Shown here one piece after another: positions 49,830 to 58,752 of a stretch of 64,000 nucleotides of DNA (position 1 is its first letter; every line of letters starts with the position of its first letter). The stretch is from contig JAEEIU010000058.1 of NCBI GenBank assembly GCA_016281495.1, positions 22,971 to 86,970 of the forward strand, written 5' to 3'. The notes under the pieces are model-generated. The model was given only the letters and a program-made list of their open reading frames with translations, was not told where the DNA came from and ran no database searches. The DNA is from Treponema sp. (GTDB lineage Bacteria; Spirochaetota; Spirochaetia; Treponematales; Treponemataceae). A program made the position numbers and the translations under genes.

Positions 49830-51700
49830 ACGGGTTCTTAAAGAAGGGGAGAGTAAGGTTTTTTATCGCAGTCTCCATTCTGCTGCTTGTTCTTATATTC
49901 ATTTCATATTCCAAGCTGTCGGTTAAGCCACAGACTCCAATAGCGCCTTCTGCACCAACAGTTGAGCGTGGTTCAATTGTCGACAGAAACGGAAAGCCGG
50001 TGGCAGTACCAACCAGGTTCTACCATTTCGGTGTAACGCCCAAGATGATTAGCAATCCCTCTACTTTTGCGGCTGTGATGGCACCAGTTCTTGAGATGCC
50101 GGCCGAAGAAATCGTATCCATAATCGAAAGCAAAAGAGACGCACAGTTTACCTTCATCAAGAAGAAAATCACCCAGGAACAGTACGACGAGCTTTATGAA
50201 CTTGCCAAGCAGAATGATTGGTCGGTTTTCTGCCGTTTTGACGCAATTCCGTGGCGTGTTTATCCTATGAACGACCTTGCAAGCCAGCTGATAGGCTACA
50301 TGGGAACCGAGGAAAGGGGATGGAGCGGAATAGAGTTCAGTCAGCAGAATATCCTTAGCCCGGATGTAAGCTCTGCGGAACCAGGAACCACGGTTTACGG
50401 AAAAAACATCTACCTTACCATAGACGCAAACCTTCAGTACAAGCTGGAAAAGATAGCCAAGGATTCAATGGCGGAAACCCAGGCCGAAAGCTTCATGCTC
50501 ATTGCCTGTGATGCAAAATCAGGGGAAATCCTCTCTTACATCAGCCTTCCTTCCGTGAACCTGAATGATTATCCCAATGCGACAGATGCCCAAAAGATTG
50601 ACCGTCCCGCAGTTTACAGCTATGAACCTGGAAGCGTTTTCAAGATTTTTACGGCAGCCTCTTATCTTGATTCGGGTGTAATAACTACGGATACCTCATT
50701 CTTGTGCGACGGACTTTACACAAGGACCACGGGATTAAACGAAACCATAACAATCCACTGTCTTGACCACCACGGATACCAGACTGTACGCGGTGCCCTG
50801 GAACTTTCCTGCAACGACATCTTTGCCCAGATGAGCGACCTTTTGCCCACCGACCAGTTCCTTTCATACATTCACAAGTTCGGGTTCGGCTCAGTTACGG
50901 GTGTGGAACTTTCCTACGAGGAAGACGGTTTTGTAAAGAGTCCCACTGATGCAAGCTGGTCTGCACGTACAAAGGCAACCATGTCCATCGGTCAGGAGCT
51001 TATGGTTACGGCACTTCAGATGGTTCAGGCGGCTGGTGTAATTGCAAACGACGGACTTCCGCTCAAGCTTTCTTTCATCAAAAAGATTACGGACAAGGAC
51101 GGCAATGTTGAATATACCCACACTCCTGAATACGGAAACCGTGTGCTTAAAAGTTCAACCGCAAGATACATCCTTAGCTGCATGGAAACCACTGCGGAAA
51201 AGGGAACGGGAACAAAAGCTGCTTTGGGAGACATATCAATCGGCGTAAAGACTGGTACGGCACAGATGGCAGTCAACGGAGTCTACAGCGACACGGACTT
51301 CATCTCCAACTGTATGGCAATTTTCCCGATAGAAGACCCGCAGATTGTCCTCTACATCGTGATTGAAAAGGCAAAGGGAGAAACCTACGCAGGCCGCATC
51401 GTTGCCCCTGTAATCCGTCTGGCAGCTGATGAGATAATCGACCACCTGGGAATGACACGCGAGGGAGCACCTGCACTTGAACATTCCGGCATGGTTTCAA
51501 TTACAGAAAACACACCGATTTCAATGGCGGCCACAGTTCCCAATTTCCTGGGAAGGCCAAAACGAGACATACTCCCGCTCATAGAAAACGACAGGAACAT
51601 CACGTTCATATTCCACGGAGAAGGCTGGGTCAAGAGTCAGAGCCCCGCACCTGGCAATCCACTTACGGAGAACACGACAATTGAACTCTTCCTGGAATAA
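49820..51700 (+). CDS. Penicillin-binding protein, FtsI/PBP3-like transpeptidase with PASTA domain
   Basis: 626 residues. Membrane anchor at about 11-29, N-terminal pedestal (ERGSIVDRNGKPVA), transpeptidase with SxxK in EPGSVFKIFT (about 272), SxN in SCNDIF (about 331), KTG in VKTGTAQM (about 477), and a C-terminal PASTA domain (about 568-626, VPNFLGRPKRDILPLIE, SQSPAPGNPLTE). It cross-links peptidoglycan, most likely at the septum. It is translationally coupled to lepB (ten-base overlap) and overlaps the DUF115 gene by 20 bases. ftsI is probable but an elongation PBP cannot be excluded. Confidence 0.88.
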   Translation: MQVNGFLKKGRVRFFIAVSILLLVLIFISYSKLSVKPQTPIAPSAPTVERGSIVDRNGKPVAVPTRFYHFGVTPKMISNPSTFAAVMAPVLEMPAEEIVSIIESKRDAQFTFIKKKITQEQYDELYELAKQNDWSVFCRFDAIPWRVYPMNDLASQLIGYMGTEERGWSGIEFSQQNILSPDVSSAEPGTTVYGKNIYLTIDANLQYKLEKIAKDSMAETQAESFMLIACDAKSGEILSYISLPSVNLNDYPNATDAQKIDRPAVYSYEPGSVFKIFTAASYLDSGVITTDTSFLCDGLYTRTTGLNETITIHCLDHHGYQTVRGALELSCNDIFAQMSDLLPTDQFLSYIHKFGFGSVTGVELSYEEDGFVKSPTDASWSARTKATMSIGQELMVTALQMVQAAGVIANDGLPLKLSFIKKITDKDGNVEYTHTPEYGNRVLKSSTARYILSCMETTAEKGTGTKAALGDISIGVKTGTAQMAVNGVYSDTDFISNCMAIFPIEDPQIVLYIVIEKAKGETYAGRIVAPVIRLAADEIIDHLGMTREGAPALEHSGMVSITENTPISMAATVPNFLGRPKRDILPLIENDRNITFIFHGEGWVKSQSPAPGNPLTENTTIELFLE

Positions 51701-53504
51701 TAACATTTCCCTGTTTCAAAAAAGATTCCCCCAGCTTTATCAGATGCTGTTGCCCCAGATTAAAAAATTTGAAGACGGCGAACTGAATGTTCCCCTTGAA
51801 TATATTGAGGCAAAAAACGGATCTTCCAGTGCCAGCTATGAGGGTATCATGCTCCATTCAAAATATAATCCTGAGCGTGAGGCAGAACAGCTTGTCTCCA
51901 CATGTTCCGATGACTGTCCTTGTGCGGTGTTTCTGGCATTCGGTCTGGGTTATGCTCCGATAGTCTTTGCAAAAAAACACCCTGATGCGGCTCTGATTTT
52001 AGTCGAAAAGGACCCCGTGTTTTTGTTTGCCGCATTTGCAACCTTGGACTGGCAGCCTGTACTCGAACATTCCGAAATCATATTTGCAGTTGATGCAGAC
52101 GTTCAGACTGCTTCTTCCCTGATACGTCCCCACAATTCAAACGACATGGCAATTTTTTCCAATGCAGCATGGACAAGCCACGACAAGGAATATTTTGAAA
52201 CCCTGCGTTCTGCAATTTCACGGGACAGCCATAAGAATCAGGTGAACACAAATACCTTGGAAAAATTCTCACGCCTGTGGTTAAGGAACAGCTGCAAAAA
52301 CCTTCCGTATCTTGCACAGCTTGGCGGCGTAAAGGATTATTTTGGAATTGCGCCCAGTACGGTTCCTTTTGTGGTTCTTGCGGCAGGTCCCAGTCTGGAA
52401 ACAATTCTTCCCCATCTTGCCGAACTTAAAAAGCGTGCGGTATTGATTTGTGTGGATACGGCTTTACGTGCATGCCTTAATGCGGGTGTCGAGCCTGATT
52501 TCATTGTGCTTGTGGACCCCCAGTATGCGTGTGCAAGGCATGTTGAATTCCTTTCTTCCCCAACTTCTGTCCTGATAGCGGAGAGTGCCGTGTGGCCGTC
52601 CGTGTTCAGGTTTAACTGCAGGGAGATTGTCCTGTGTTCTTCGCTTTTTCCCATCGGCCAGTATTTTGAAAGGCATCTTGGTCAAAAGGGTGCCCTTGGT
52701 GCCGGAGGAAGTGTTGCCACAACTGCATGGGATTTTGCAAGAAAGTGCGGGGCAAAGAAAATCTACATGGCAGGAATGGACCTTGGTTTTCCCGGAAAGC
52801 AGACCCACATCAGAGGTTCCCAGTTTGAAGAAAGGAGCCACCGTCTGTCAAAGCGGACAAACACTGCCGAAAGCGACGGAGTAAACGCCCTGTTCTCTGC
52901 ATGCCCCAAAAAAGGATGCGACTACAACGGAAACGAAATGCTCACCGACGAGAGGATGTCTATCTTTTCATGGTGGTTTGAAAACTCATGTGCAACGGCA
53001 ATTCAGGACGGTCAGGAAACCCTTACGCTCACCCCACAAAGCCTTGCAATCAAGGGGATAAAAAAATCGGATGTAAGTGAAATCCTTTCCATGCCTCCGA
53101 TGGAACGTGAAAAAGAGGGATTCTTTATCCGTGCCCAAAAGCAGAAAATCCTGAGTCAGGAAGAAGCCAAAAATGCAGGATCATATCAGTCTGTCCTCAA
53201 TTCATTCAAGTCAAGGCTCCAGAAGTTAAGGGACCTTGCAAAAAAGGGACGCTCGCTGTGCAAAAAGGGAATGCAGGACCGCCTTAAAATCCCCGAGGTC
53301 AACGCCGAACTTAGCCGCATAGATGCCCAAATCCTGAGTTCCGATGCAAAAGATGCCGCCGCCCTTGTATTCCCCACGGAACGCCAGCTTAAGGAACTGT
53401 CCAAAAACCTCCCTGAATCCCCCGAACTAAAGGCCCTGTCCTATTCCGACCTGATCTATACCGAATTAAACCGCGCCATAGAAGAGTACCTTGAGCTCTT
53501 GTGA
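51681..53504 (+). CDS. DUF115 / MptE-like protein
   Basis: 607 residues. Start TTG 51681 lies inside the end of the PBP gene with GGAG ten bases upstream. The core shows VPFVVLAAGPSLETILPHLAELKKRAVLICVDTALRACLNAGVEPDFIVLVDPQ, then GGSVATTAWDFARKCGAKKIYMAGMDLGF, the DUF115 signature also found in Maf motility accessory factors (flagellin glycosylation) and the archaeal pterin pyrophosphokinase MptE. In a spirochaete a role in flagellin or surface glycosylation is possible but no flagellar gene is nearby. N-terminal Rossmann-like part (AVFLAFGLGYAPIVFAKKHPDAALILVEKDP). Confidence 0.8.
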   Translation: MNSSWNNNISLFQKRFPQLYQMLLPQIKKFEDGELNVPLEYIEAKNGSSSASYEGIMLHSKYNPEREAEQLVSTCSDDCPCAVFLAFGLGYAPIVFAKKHPDAALILVEKDPVFLFAAFATLDWQPVLEHSEIIFAVDADVQTASSLIRPHNSNDMAIFSNAAWTSHDKEYFETLRSAISRDSHKNQVNTNTLEKFSRLWLRNSCKNLPYLAQLGGVKDYFGIAPSTVPFVVLAAGPSLETILPHLAELKKRAVLICVDTALRACLNAGVEPDFIVLVDPQYACARHVEFLSSPTSVLIAESAVWPSVFRFNCREIVLCSSLFPIGQYFERHLGQKGALGAGGSVATTAWDFARKCGAKKIYMAGMDLGFPGKQTHIRGSQFEERSHRLSKRTNTAESDGVNALFSACPKKGCDYNGNEMLTDERMSIFSWWFENSCATAIQDGQETLTLTPQSLAIKGIKKSDVSEILSMPPMEREKEGFFIRAQKQKILSQEEAKNAGSYQSVLNSFKSRLQKLRDLAKKGRSLCKKGMQDRLKIPEVNAELSRIDAQILSSDAKDAAALVFPTERQLKELSKNLPESPELKALSYSDLIYTELNRAIEEYLELL

Positions 53505-53530
53505 ATTCCTAATTCCTCATTGTTATATAA

Positions 53531-53559
53531 TTGACTGTAAGTTGAAATAACGATAGAAT
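53531..53559 (+). promoter_or_regulatory. Promoter of asnS, leaderless type
   Basis: TTGACT (53531-53536), 17-base spacer, TAGAAT (53554-53559), then GAAGGA and the ATG at 53566. The GAAGGA looks like a binding site but is probably not transcribed. Confidence 0.7.
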
Positions 53560-53565
53560 GAAGGA

Positions 53566-55026
53566 ATGAAACCAGTATTGATTAAAGATTTGCTTACCTC
53601 TGAACCCGATGGCAGGACTGTTACTGTCTGCGGATGGGTCAGGACAAAACGTGATTCAAAGAACCTTGTATTTATTCAAGTTAATGACGGAAGCTGTTTT
53701 GCTTCAATTCAGCTCACATATGACAGGACCAATCCGGGAGATGCCGATCCCAATGCAGTAGAAGAAGCCCTCAAGGATTTGGGAACTGGTGCCTCACTTC
53801 GCGCCGAGGGAAAACTGATTCCTTCTCCAGCAAGCGGTCAGGCTGTTGAAGTTACGCTGCAAAAGCTTACGGTTTTGGGAAAATGCCCTGCCGAAGAATA
53901 TCCCTTGCAGAAGAAAAACATGAGCATGGAGTACCTTAGGGAAAACGCCCACCTCCGTGCAAGGACAAATACATTTGGTGCCATGTTCCGCTTAAGGAGC
54001 CAGATGGCAATAGCATTGCACACATTCTTCCAGGAACGCGGATTCGTATACATCAACACGCCGGAGATTACATGCTCTGATGCAGAGGGTGCCGGAGAGA
54101 TGTTCCAGGTAACGACACTTTCCCTTGAAAAGATTGCAGAGCTTGGTGTTAAGGCCGGTGCCAAGGGAATGAAGCCTGAGGACGCATACAAGATCGTTGA
54201 CTACAGCAAGGACTTCTTTGGTAAAAAGGCAGGCCTCACAGTTTCAGGCCAGCTTGAAGCGGAAACACTTGCCACTGCATTGAGCCGCGTCTACACCTTT
54301 GGACCGACATTCCGTGCTGAAAATTCAAATACACCACGCCACTTGAGTGAGTTCTGGATGTGCGAACCCGAGATGGCATTCTTTGACCTGTTTGACGACA
54401 TGGATCTTGAAGAAGAATTCCTCAAGTACATGCTCAACTGGGCGCTTACAAAATGCCGTGAAGACATGGAGTTCTTTGAAAAGAGGATTCAGCCCGGTGT
54501 CATCGCTCAGATCCAGCATGTTGTTGACACACCGTTCAAGAGGATTACATACACGGAAGCCGTTGAGCTTTTGGAAAAGCAGAACGACAAATTTGAATTC
54601 CCGATTACATGGGGAAAGGAACTTCAGACCGAACACGAGCGTTATCTTACAGAACAGATTTTCAAGGCGCCTGTGATGGTTTACAATTATCCAAAGGAAG
54701 CAAAGGCATTCTACATGAAGCAGAACGAACCCGACGAAAAGGGACGCATCACGGTTCGTGCCGTTGACGTTCTTGTTCCGGGACTTGGTGAGATTACCGG
54801 TGGCTCTGAGCGTGAGGAAAACTACGACAAGCTGCTTGAAGTCTGCAAGGAACGCGGAATGGACATGTCAAACTATCAGTGGTATCTTGACCTGCGTCGC
54901 TTTGGATCAGTTCCTCATTCAGGATTTGGATTGGGATTTGCAAGACTCTTGCGTTATATAACCGGTATGGCAAATATCCGAGATGTAATTCCATACCCAA
55001 GGGCACCTAAACTGGCGGATTTCTAA
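53566..55026 (+). CDS. asnS: Asparaginyl-tRNA synthetase
   Basis: 486 residues, class IIb synthetase. N-terminal OB-fold (TVTVCGWVRTKRDSKNLVFIQVNDGSC), motif 2 TFRAENSNTPRHLSEFWMCEPEMAF and motif 3 GFGLGFARLLRYITGMANIRDVIPYPRAP. The NTPRHLSEF and FGSVPHSGFGLG signatures fit AsnRS rather than AspRS. It charges tRNA-Asn directly. The insert AELGVKAGAKGMKPEDAYKIVDYSKDFFGKKAGLTVSGQ is a common AsnRS insert. Followed in 26 bases by the PilZ gene. Confidence 0.95.
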   Translation: MKPVLIKDLLTSEPDGRTVTVCGWVRTKRDSKNLVFIQVNDGSCFASIQLTYDRTNPGDADPNAVEEALKDLGTGASLRAEGKLIPSPASGQAVEVTLQKLTVLGKCPAEEYPLQKKNMSMEYLRENAHLRARTNTFGAMFRLRSQMAIALHTFFQERGFVYINTPEITCSDAEGAGEMFQVTTLSLEKIAELGVKAGAKGMKPEDAYKIVDYSKDFFGKKAGLTVSGQLEAETLATALSRVYTFGPTFRAENSNTPRHLSEFWMCEPEMAFFDLFDDMDLEEEFLKYMLNWALTKCREDMEFFEKRIQPGVIAQIQHVVDTPFKRITYTEAVELLEKQNDKFEFPITWGKELQTEHERYLTEQIFKAPVMVYNYPKEAKAFYMKQNEPDEKGRITVRAVDVLVPGLGEITGGSEREENYDKLLEVCKERGMDMSNYQWYLDLRRFGSVPHSGFGLGFARLLRYITGMANIRDVIPYPRAPKLADF

Positions 55027-55052
55027 AGAAAAACCAACCTAAGGAAGGAAAA

Positions 55053-55916
55053 ATGGCGGAAGAAAACAGAGACCTTTACGGTAAGAAGATTTATTTTGTA
55101 AGCCCACCCTATACTATTCGCAATCACGTTATACCGCTTTTGCGCAATATGGAATATGAGGTTTACATCATAGACAATTACCGGGACCTGAAGAACCTGC
55201 TCAGGAAGAATCCCTATTCAGTATGCTTCATCAACCTTGACGCACACCTTACGACATACGGCTGGTATGTTTTTGTGGAGGACTTCAAGGATGACGAGCG
55301 GCTGAAAGATGTTACGGTCGGTTTCATTTCCGAAAGAATCACAGCTGGAGAAAAGGAGTACTTCCTCAAGAACCTTCAGCTTAAGGCAGGCATCATAAAT
55401 CCTTCCGGCGTGATGAATAAGATAGCGGAAAAAATCGCAGACATTCTGGAAATGAACAGTGCGAAGGGCAGGCGACAGTACGTCCGTGCAAACTGCCTGA
55501 ATGACAAGACAGCCGTGCTTTTCTATACCCAGAACAACCTCCTTCATCAGCTCAAGCTTGTGGACATAAGCATTGTAGGTGCCGCAGTTAAACTTGAATC
55601 AAATGATGATTTGCCACAGGTAAATTCAGTAATAAGAAGCGCAACATTAAAACTTGGTACAAGACAGTTCATCATTGACTTTGTTGTTTTCGCCATCCAT
55701 CAGCGCGGAGACAGGCAGTTGATGATTACACTGTTTGTTCCCGAGACAGTGGGTGGATCAAAACCCGCCATTCAGGAATACATCTATGACATCCTGCAGG
55801 AACAGGTCATGTCAGAAATCTCTAATGACAAGCCCGATGACAAACAATACAATCAGCTCGGAAAATCCATAGCAGAAGCCGTACACGCTCAGGAAACCGC
55901 AAAGAAGAAAAAGTAG
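55053..55916 (+). CDS. PilZ-domain protein with N-terminal receiver-like domain
   Basis: 287 residues. Start has AAGGAAGGAAAA upstream. Residues 8-130 resemble a receiver fold without clear acidic pocket (KIYFVSPPYTIRNHVIPLL, VCFINLDAHLTTYG). Residues about 140-240 form a PilZ domain with the c-di-GMP signatures RRQYVR and VDISIVGAAV. PilZ proteins bind cyclic di-GMP and steer motility or attachment. C-terminus is charged and Lys-rich. Probably cotranscribed with asnS. Confidence 0.82.
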   Translation: MAEENRDLYGKKIYFVSPPYTIRNHVIPLLRNMEYEVYIIDNYRDLKNLLRKNPYSVCFINLDAHLTTYGWYVFVEDFKDDERLKDVTVGFISERITAGEKEYFLKNLQLKAGIINPSGVMNKIAEKIADILEMNSAKGRRQYVRANCLNDKTAVLFYTQNNLLHQLKLVDISIVGAAVKLESNDDLPQVNSVIRSATLKLGTRQFIIDFVVFAIHQRGDRQLMITLFVPETVGGSKPAIQEYIYDILQEQVMSEISNDKPDDKQYNQLGKSIAEAVHAQETAKKKK

Positions 55917-55921
55917 CTGTA

Positions 55922-55962
55922 AAATTAAGAATTAAGAATTATGAATTATGAATTACGCATTA
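55922..55962. repeat. AATTAAGAATTATGAATT dispersed AT repeat
   Basis: Near-tandem units of AATTAAG and AATTATG. The same words occur at 63184-63226 and, inverted, at 63811-63846 inside the Rpn pseudogene. Confidence 0.65.
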
Positions 55963-55972
55963 ATAAAAGCCC

Positions 55973-56000
55973 TTGACATCAATCATTAAATCATTATACT
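55973..56000 (+). promoter_or_regulatory. Promoter of the thiamine transport operon
   Basis: Perfect TTGACA (55973-55978), 16-base spacer, TATACT (55995-56000); transcription should begin near 56007, at the foot of the riboswitch. Confidence 0.72.
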
Positions 56001-56007
56001 GATACGC

Positions 56008-56098
56008 AATACCGGGGTGGCTTTGTGGCCTGAGATTATACCCGCACGGATTCTGCATGGAGTCCGCAACCTGATCCGGATAATGCCGGCGGAGGAAG
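56008..56098 (+). ncRNA. TPP riboswitch (THI element)
   Basis: Contains the conserved blocks in order: CGGGGTG, CTGAGATTATACCC, then a variable stem, AACCTGATCCGGATAATGCCGGCG and AGGAAG ending two bases before the thiB ATG. The distal GGCGGAGGAAG contains the ribosome binding site, so thiamine pyrophosphate binding would block translation start. No separate terminator hairpin is seen between aptamer and gene, which supports translational control. Confidence 0.95.
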
Positions 56099-56099
56099 T

Positions 56100-57173
56100 A
56101 TGAAAATCAATACTTTCAAATCAAAATTCATTTTATCATCTATCGTGCTTCTGTCATTGACTTTGACAGCATGTTCAAAAAAACAGGAATCAAAAGAAAC
56201 GGTTAAAGACGATCCACGCAAAAAGGAAGTGGTGGTTTATTCCTATGACAGTTTTGTAGGCGAGTGGGGGCCTGGACCTGAACTTGAAAAACTGTTTGAG
56301 CAAAAGACAGGACTTGACCTTGTTTTCGTTGACTGCGGAGATGCGGTGCAGGCATATAACCGTGCCGTATTGGAAAAGGATGCGGTGCAGGCAGACGTGA
56401 TTGTCGGAATTGACAACAACCTTGCGGATAAGGCTCGTGCCTCGGGAATACTTGAGCCATACACGCCAAAGGATGCGGTTTCAAATACTTCTTCTACCGT
56501 TGCATCTTTTGCCCAGAGTGCATTGGGTAACGACGGACTTTTAACCGCCTATGATTACGGACACTTCGCAATGATTTACGACAGCGAATCATCTGTGCCG
56601 GCTCCCTCTTCTCTTGAAGATTTGACCAAGGACATTTACAAAAAGAAAATCATCCTGATGGACGGACGCACTTCAACACCAGGACTTGGCTTTGTTGCAT
56701 GGACGCTTGCCGTTTATGGTGATGATTATGAATCATACTGGAAGGCCCTTGCACCAAACATCCTTACGATGACTTCCGGCTGGAGCGAAGGCTGGGGAAT
56801 GTTCCAGAACGGTGAGGCTCCACTTTGCATAAGCTATACCACAAGTCCCGCATACTGTGTTGAATACGAGGACACCGACAGATACAAGACTCTGGTTTTT
56901 GATCAGGGACACGTGCTTCAGGTAGAAGGTTACGGTCTTTTGAAGGATGCTCCCAATCCTGATGGTGCAAAACTTTTCATGGACTTTTTGATTTCTAAGG
57001 AAGCCCAGGAAGTTCTTCCGCTGACACAGTGGATGTATCCTGTAAACCCAAATGTTGAGATGCCGGAAAGCTATAAAACAGCCGCTCCAATTCCAGACAA
57101 AACTTTGAGTGTGGACAGTGCCAAAGTAAACAGTGCCCTGGAAAAAGTTTCCGACATTCTTTTGGGCAGTTAA
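56100..57173 (+). CDS. thiB: Thiamine ABC transporter, substrate-binding lipoprotein
   Basis: 357 residues. Lipoprotein signal LSLTLTACSKK. Periplasmic binding protein fold of the TbpA/iron-binding cluster: EVVVYSYDSFVGEWGPGPELEKLFEQKTG, DVIVGIDNNLADKA, LTAYDYGHFAMIYDS, LMDGRTSTPGLGFVAWTLAVYG, WSEGWGMFQNGEAPLCISYTTSPAY. The YDSF and TSPAY signatures and the TPP riboswitch upstream fix the substrate as thiamine or a phosphate ester. First gene of thiBPQ. Confidence 0.93.
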   Translation: MKINTFKSKFILSSIVLLSLTLTACSKKQESKETVKDDPRKKEVVVYSYDSFVGEWGPGPELEKLFEQKTGLDLVFVDCGDAVQAYNRAVLEKDAVQADVIVGIDNNLADKARASGILEPYTPKDAVSNTSSTVASFAQSALGNDGLLTAYDYGHFAMIYDSESSVPAPSSLEDLTKDIYKKKIILMDGRTSTPGLGFVAWTLAVYGDDYESYWKALAPNILTMTSGWSEGWGMFQNGEAPLCISYTTSPAYCVEYEDTDRYKTLVFDQGHVLQVEGYGLLKDAPNPDGAKLFMDFLISKEAQEVLPLTQWMYPVNPNVEMPESYKTAAPIPDKTLSVDSAKVNSALEKVSDILLGS

Positions 57174-57180
57174 TTTTGTG

Positions 57181-58752
57181 ATGAAAAAAATCGGACGCAT
57201 TCTGGCATCCAGCATCGGAATCATTTCGCTTTTAATTGTGGCATTGTGTTTTCTTGTGCCGTACATAAAGGCCGTGCTTCCTGCGTTTTCTTCTTCCGCT
57301 GATTTGACTTTGAGTGCGTCCAGAATTTTCAGGATATTCATCTATACTTTTTTGCAGGCATTCTTGTCCATGCTTGTTGCCTTGCTTGCAGGACTCCCCG
57401 CCGCATATTTGATTTCAAATACCAGAATACCAGGAAAACGGTTTTTGGTTTCGCTAGGTTCAATTCCGCTTTGCATTCCTCCGCTGATTATCGCGCTTGC
57501 ATACATTTCATGTTTTGGCATGAATGGAATCTACAACAGAATCTTGATGAACATCTTTGGCCTGAATGATTTACCCATTCAAATCTTGTATTCGTTTTTT
57601 GGCGTGGTGATGGTGCAGGGCTTTTACAATTTTCCGCTTGTGATGGTAACGGTTTCAGACAGGTGGACGGCTCTTGATTCAAGTACTGAATGTTCTGCAA
57701 GAATCTTGGGTGCCTCACGGTGGCGTGTTTTCTGGACGGTGACATTTCCACAGCTTGTGGGTTCGATTGTTTCCTCATGCATTCCTGTTTTCCTATACTG
57801 CTTTTTTTCATTCATGATTGTGCTGCTCTTTGGTTCTGCGGGAGGAACGACTCTGGAAGTTGCGGTATATCATGCGGGAAGAAGCGACTTGAATTTTTCC
57901 AATGTTGCAGTCCTTTCGCTTTTGGAAACCGCTTCTGCATTTTTGATTCTGTTTATTTATTCAAAGCTGGAAAATAAAAGTGAACGGAATTATCAGCATT
58001 CGTTTGGAATAAAGAATAAAAGAAATGTCCCGTTTTATATTGTCTTTTACATCGTGCTGTTTATGTTTTTCCTTATGCCACTTTTTTCTGTAGTGTTTTC
58101 TTCGCTTTCTGCGGGGGCATGGAAAAAGGTTTTGGGGATGAATGGAATTTTTACGGCAATCAGAAATACTCTGATTACTGGTTTGTCCACGGCGGTGCTC
58201 TGTACAATAAGCGGATTTGTCTATGCCCTGTTTTTGCGCATGAACGATAGACTCAAAAATAATTTGATGGTAAAAACTGTTCCGCTTTTACCGATGGCAG
58301 TTTCGTCTGTGACCATGGGGATTGGCTTTTCTTCTTTGGTAAGGCATGGAAATCCTCTGGTATTGGTTCTTGCACAGTCAGCCCTCTCATGGCCCTTTGC
58401 ATTCAGGCAGATTCACGGCCAGATGTCAAACATTCCAAGGGAAGTCTTGCAGTCGAGCCTTTTGCTTTCGGAACATAAATTGCATTCGGTATTTTCCGTC
58501 ATCATTCCGTATGCAAAAAAGGGAACCGTAAGTGCATTCTGTTTTTGTTTTGCAATCAGTGCAGGAGATGCCACCTTGCCATTGGTTCTTTCAATTCCGA
58601 AATTTGACACTCTTTCGCTCTTTACATACAGGCTTGCGGGTTCGTACAGGTTTAAGGAAGGTTCGGTTTGTGCTCTGGTGCTGGGGCTTTTGTGCATGGG
58701 AGTTTTTGCAATTGCGGGAATTTATAAACGAGGAGGAAAGGATGTTTCTTGA
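57181..58752 (+). CDS. thiP: Thiamine ABC transporter, fused permease
   Basis: 523 residues from ATG 57181; an earlier in-frame start at 57133 overlaps thiB and is not used. About twelve membrane helices in two homologous halves, each with the EAA-type loop contacting the ATPase (ECSARILGASRWRVFWTVTFPQL; EVLQSSLLLSEHKLHSVFSVIIPYAKKG). It forms the channel of the thiamine importer. Seven bases after thiB and overlapping thiQ by 11 bases. Confidence 0.9.
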   Translation: MKKIGRILASSIGIISLLIVALCFLVPYIKAVLPAFSSSADLTLSASRIFRIFIYTFLQAFLSMLVALLAGLPAAYLISNTRIPGKRFLVSLGSIPLCIPPLIIALAYISCFGMNGIYNRILMNIFGLNDLPIQILYSFFGVVMVQGFYNFPLVMVTVSDRWTALDSSTECSARILGASRWRVFWTVTFPQLVGSIVSSCIPVFLYCFFSFMIVLLFGSAGGTTLEVAVYHAGRSDLNFSNVAVLSLLETASAFLILFIYSKLENKSERNYQHSFGIKNKRNVPFYIVFYIVLFMFFLMPLFSVVFSSLSAGAWKKVLGMNGIFTAIRNTLITGLSTAVLCTISGFVYALFLRMNDRLKNNLMVKTVPLLPMAVSSVTMGIGFSSLVRHGNPLVLVLAQSALSWPFAFRQIHGQMSNIPREVLQSSLLLSEHKLHSVFSVIIPYAKKGTVSAFCFCFAISAGDATLPLVLSIPKFDTLSLFTYRLAGSYRFKEGSVCALVLGLLCMGVFAIAGIYKRGGKDVS

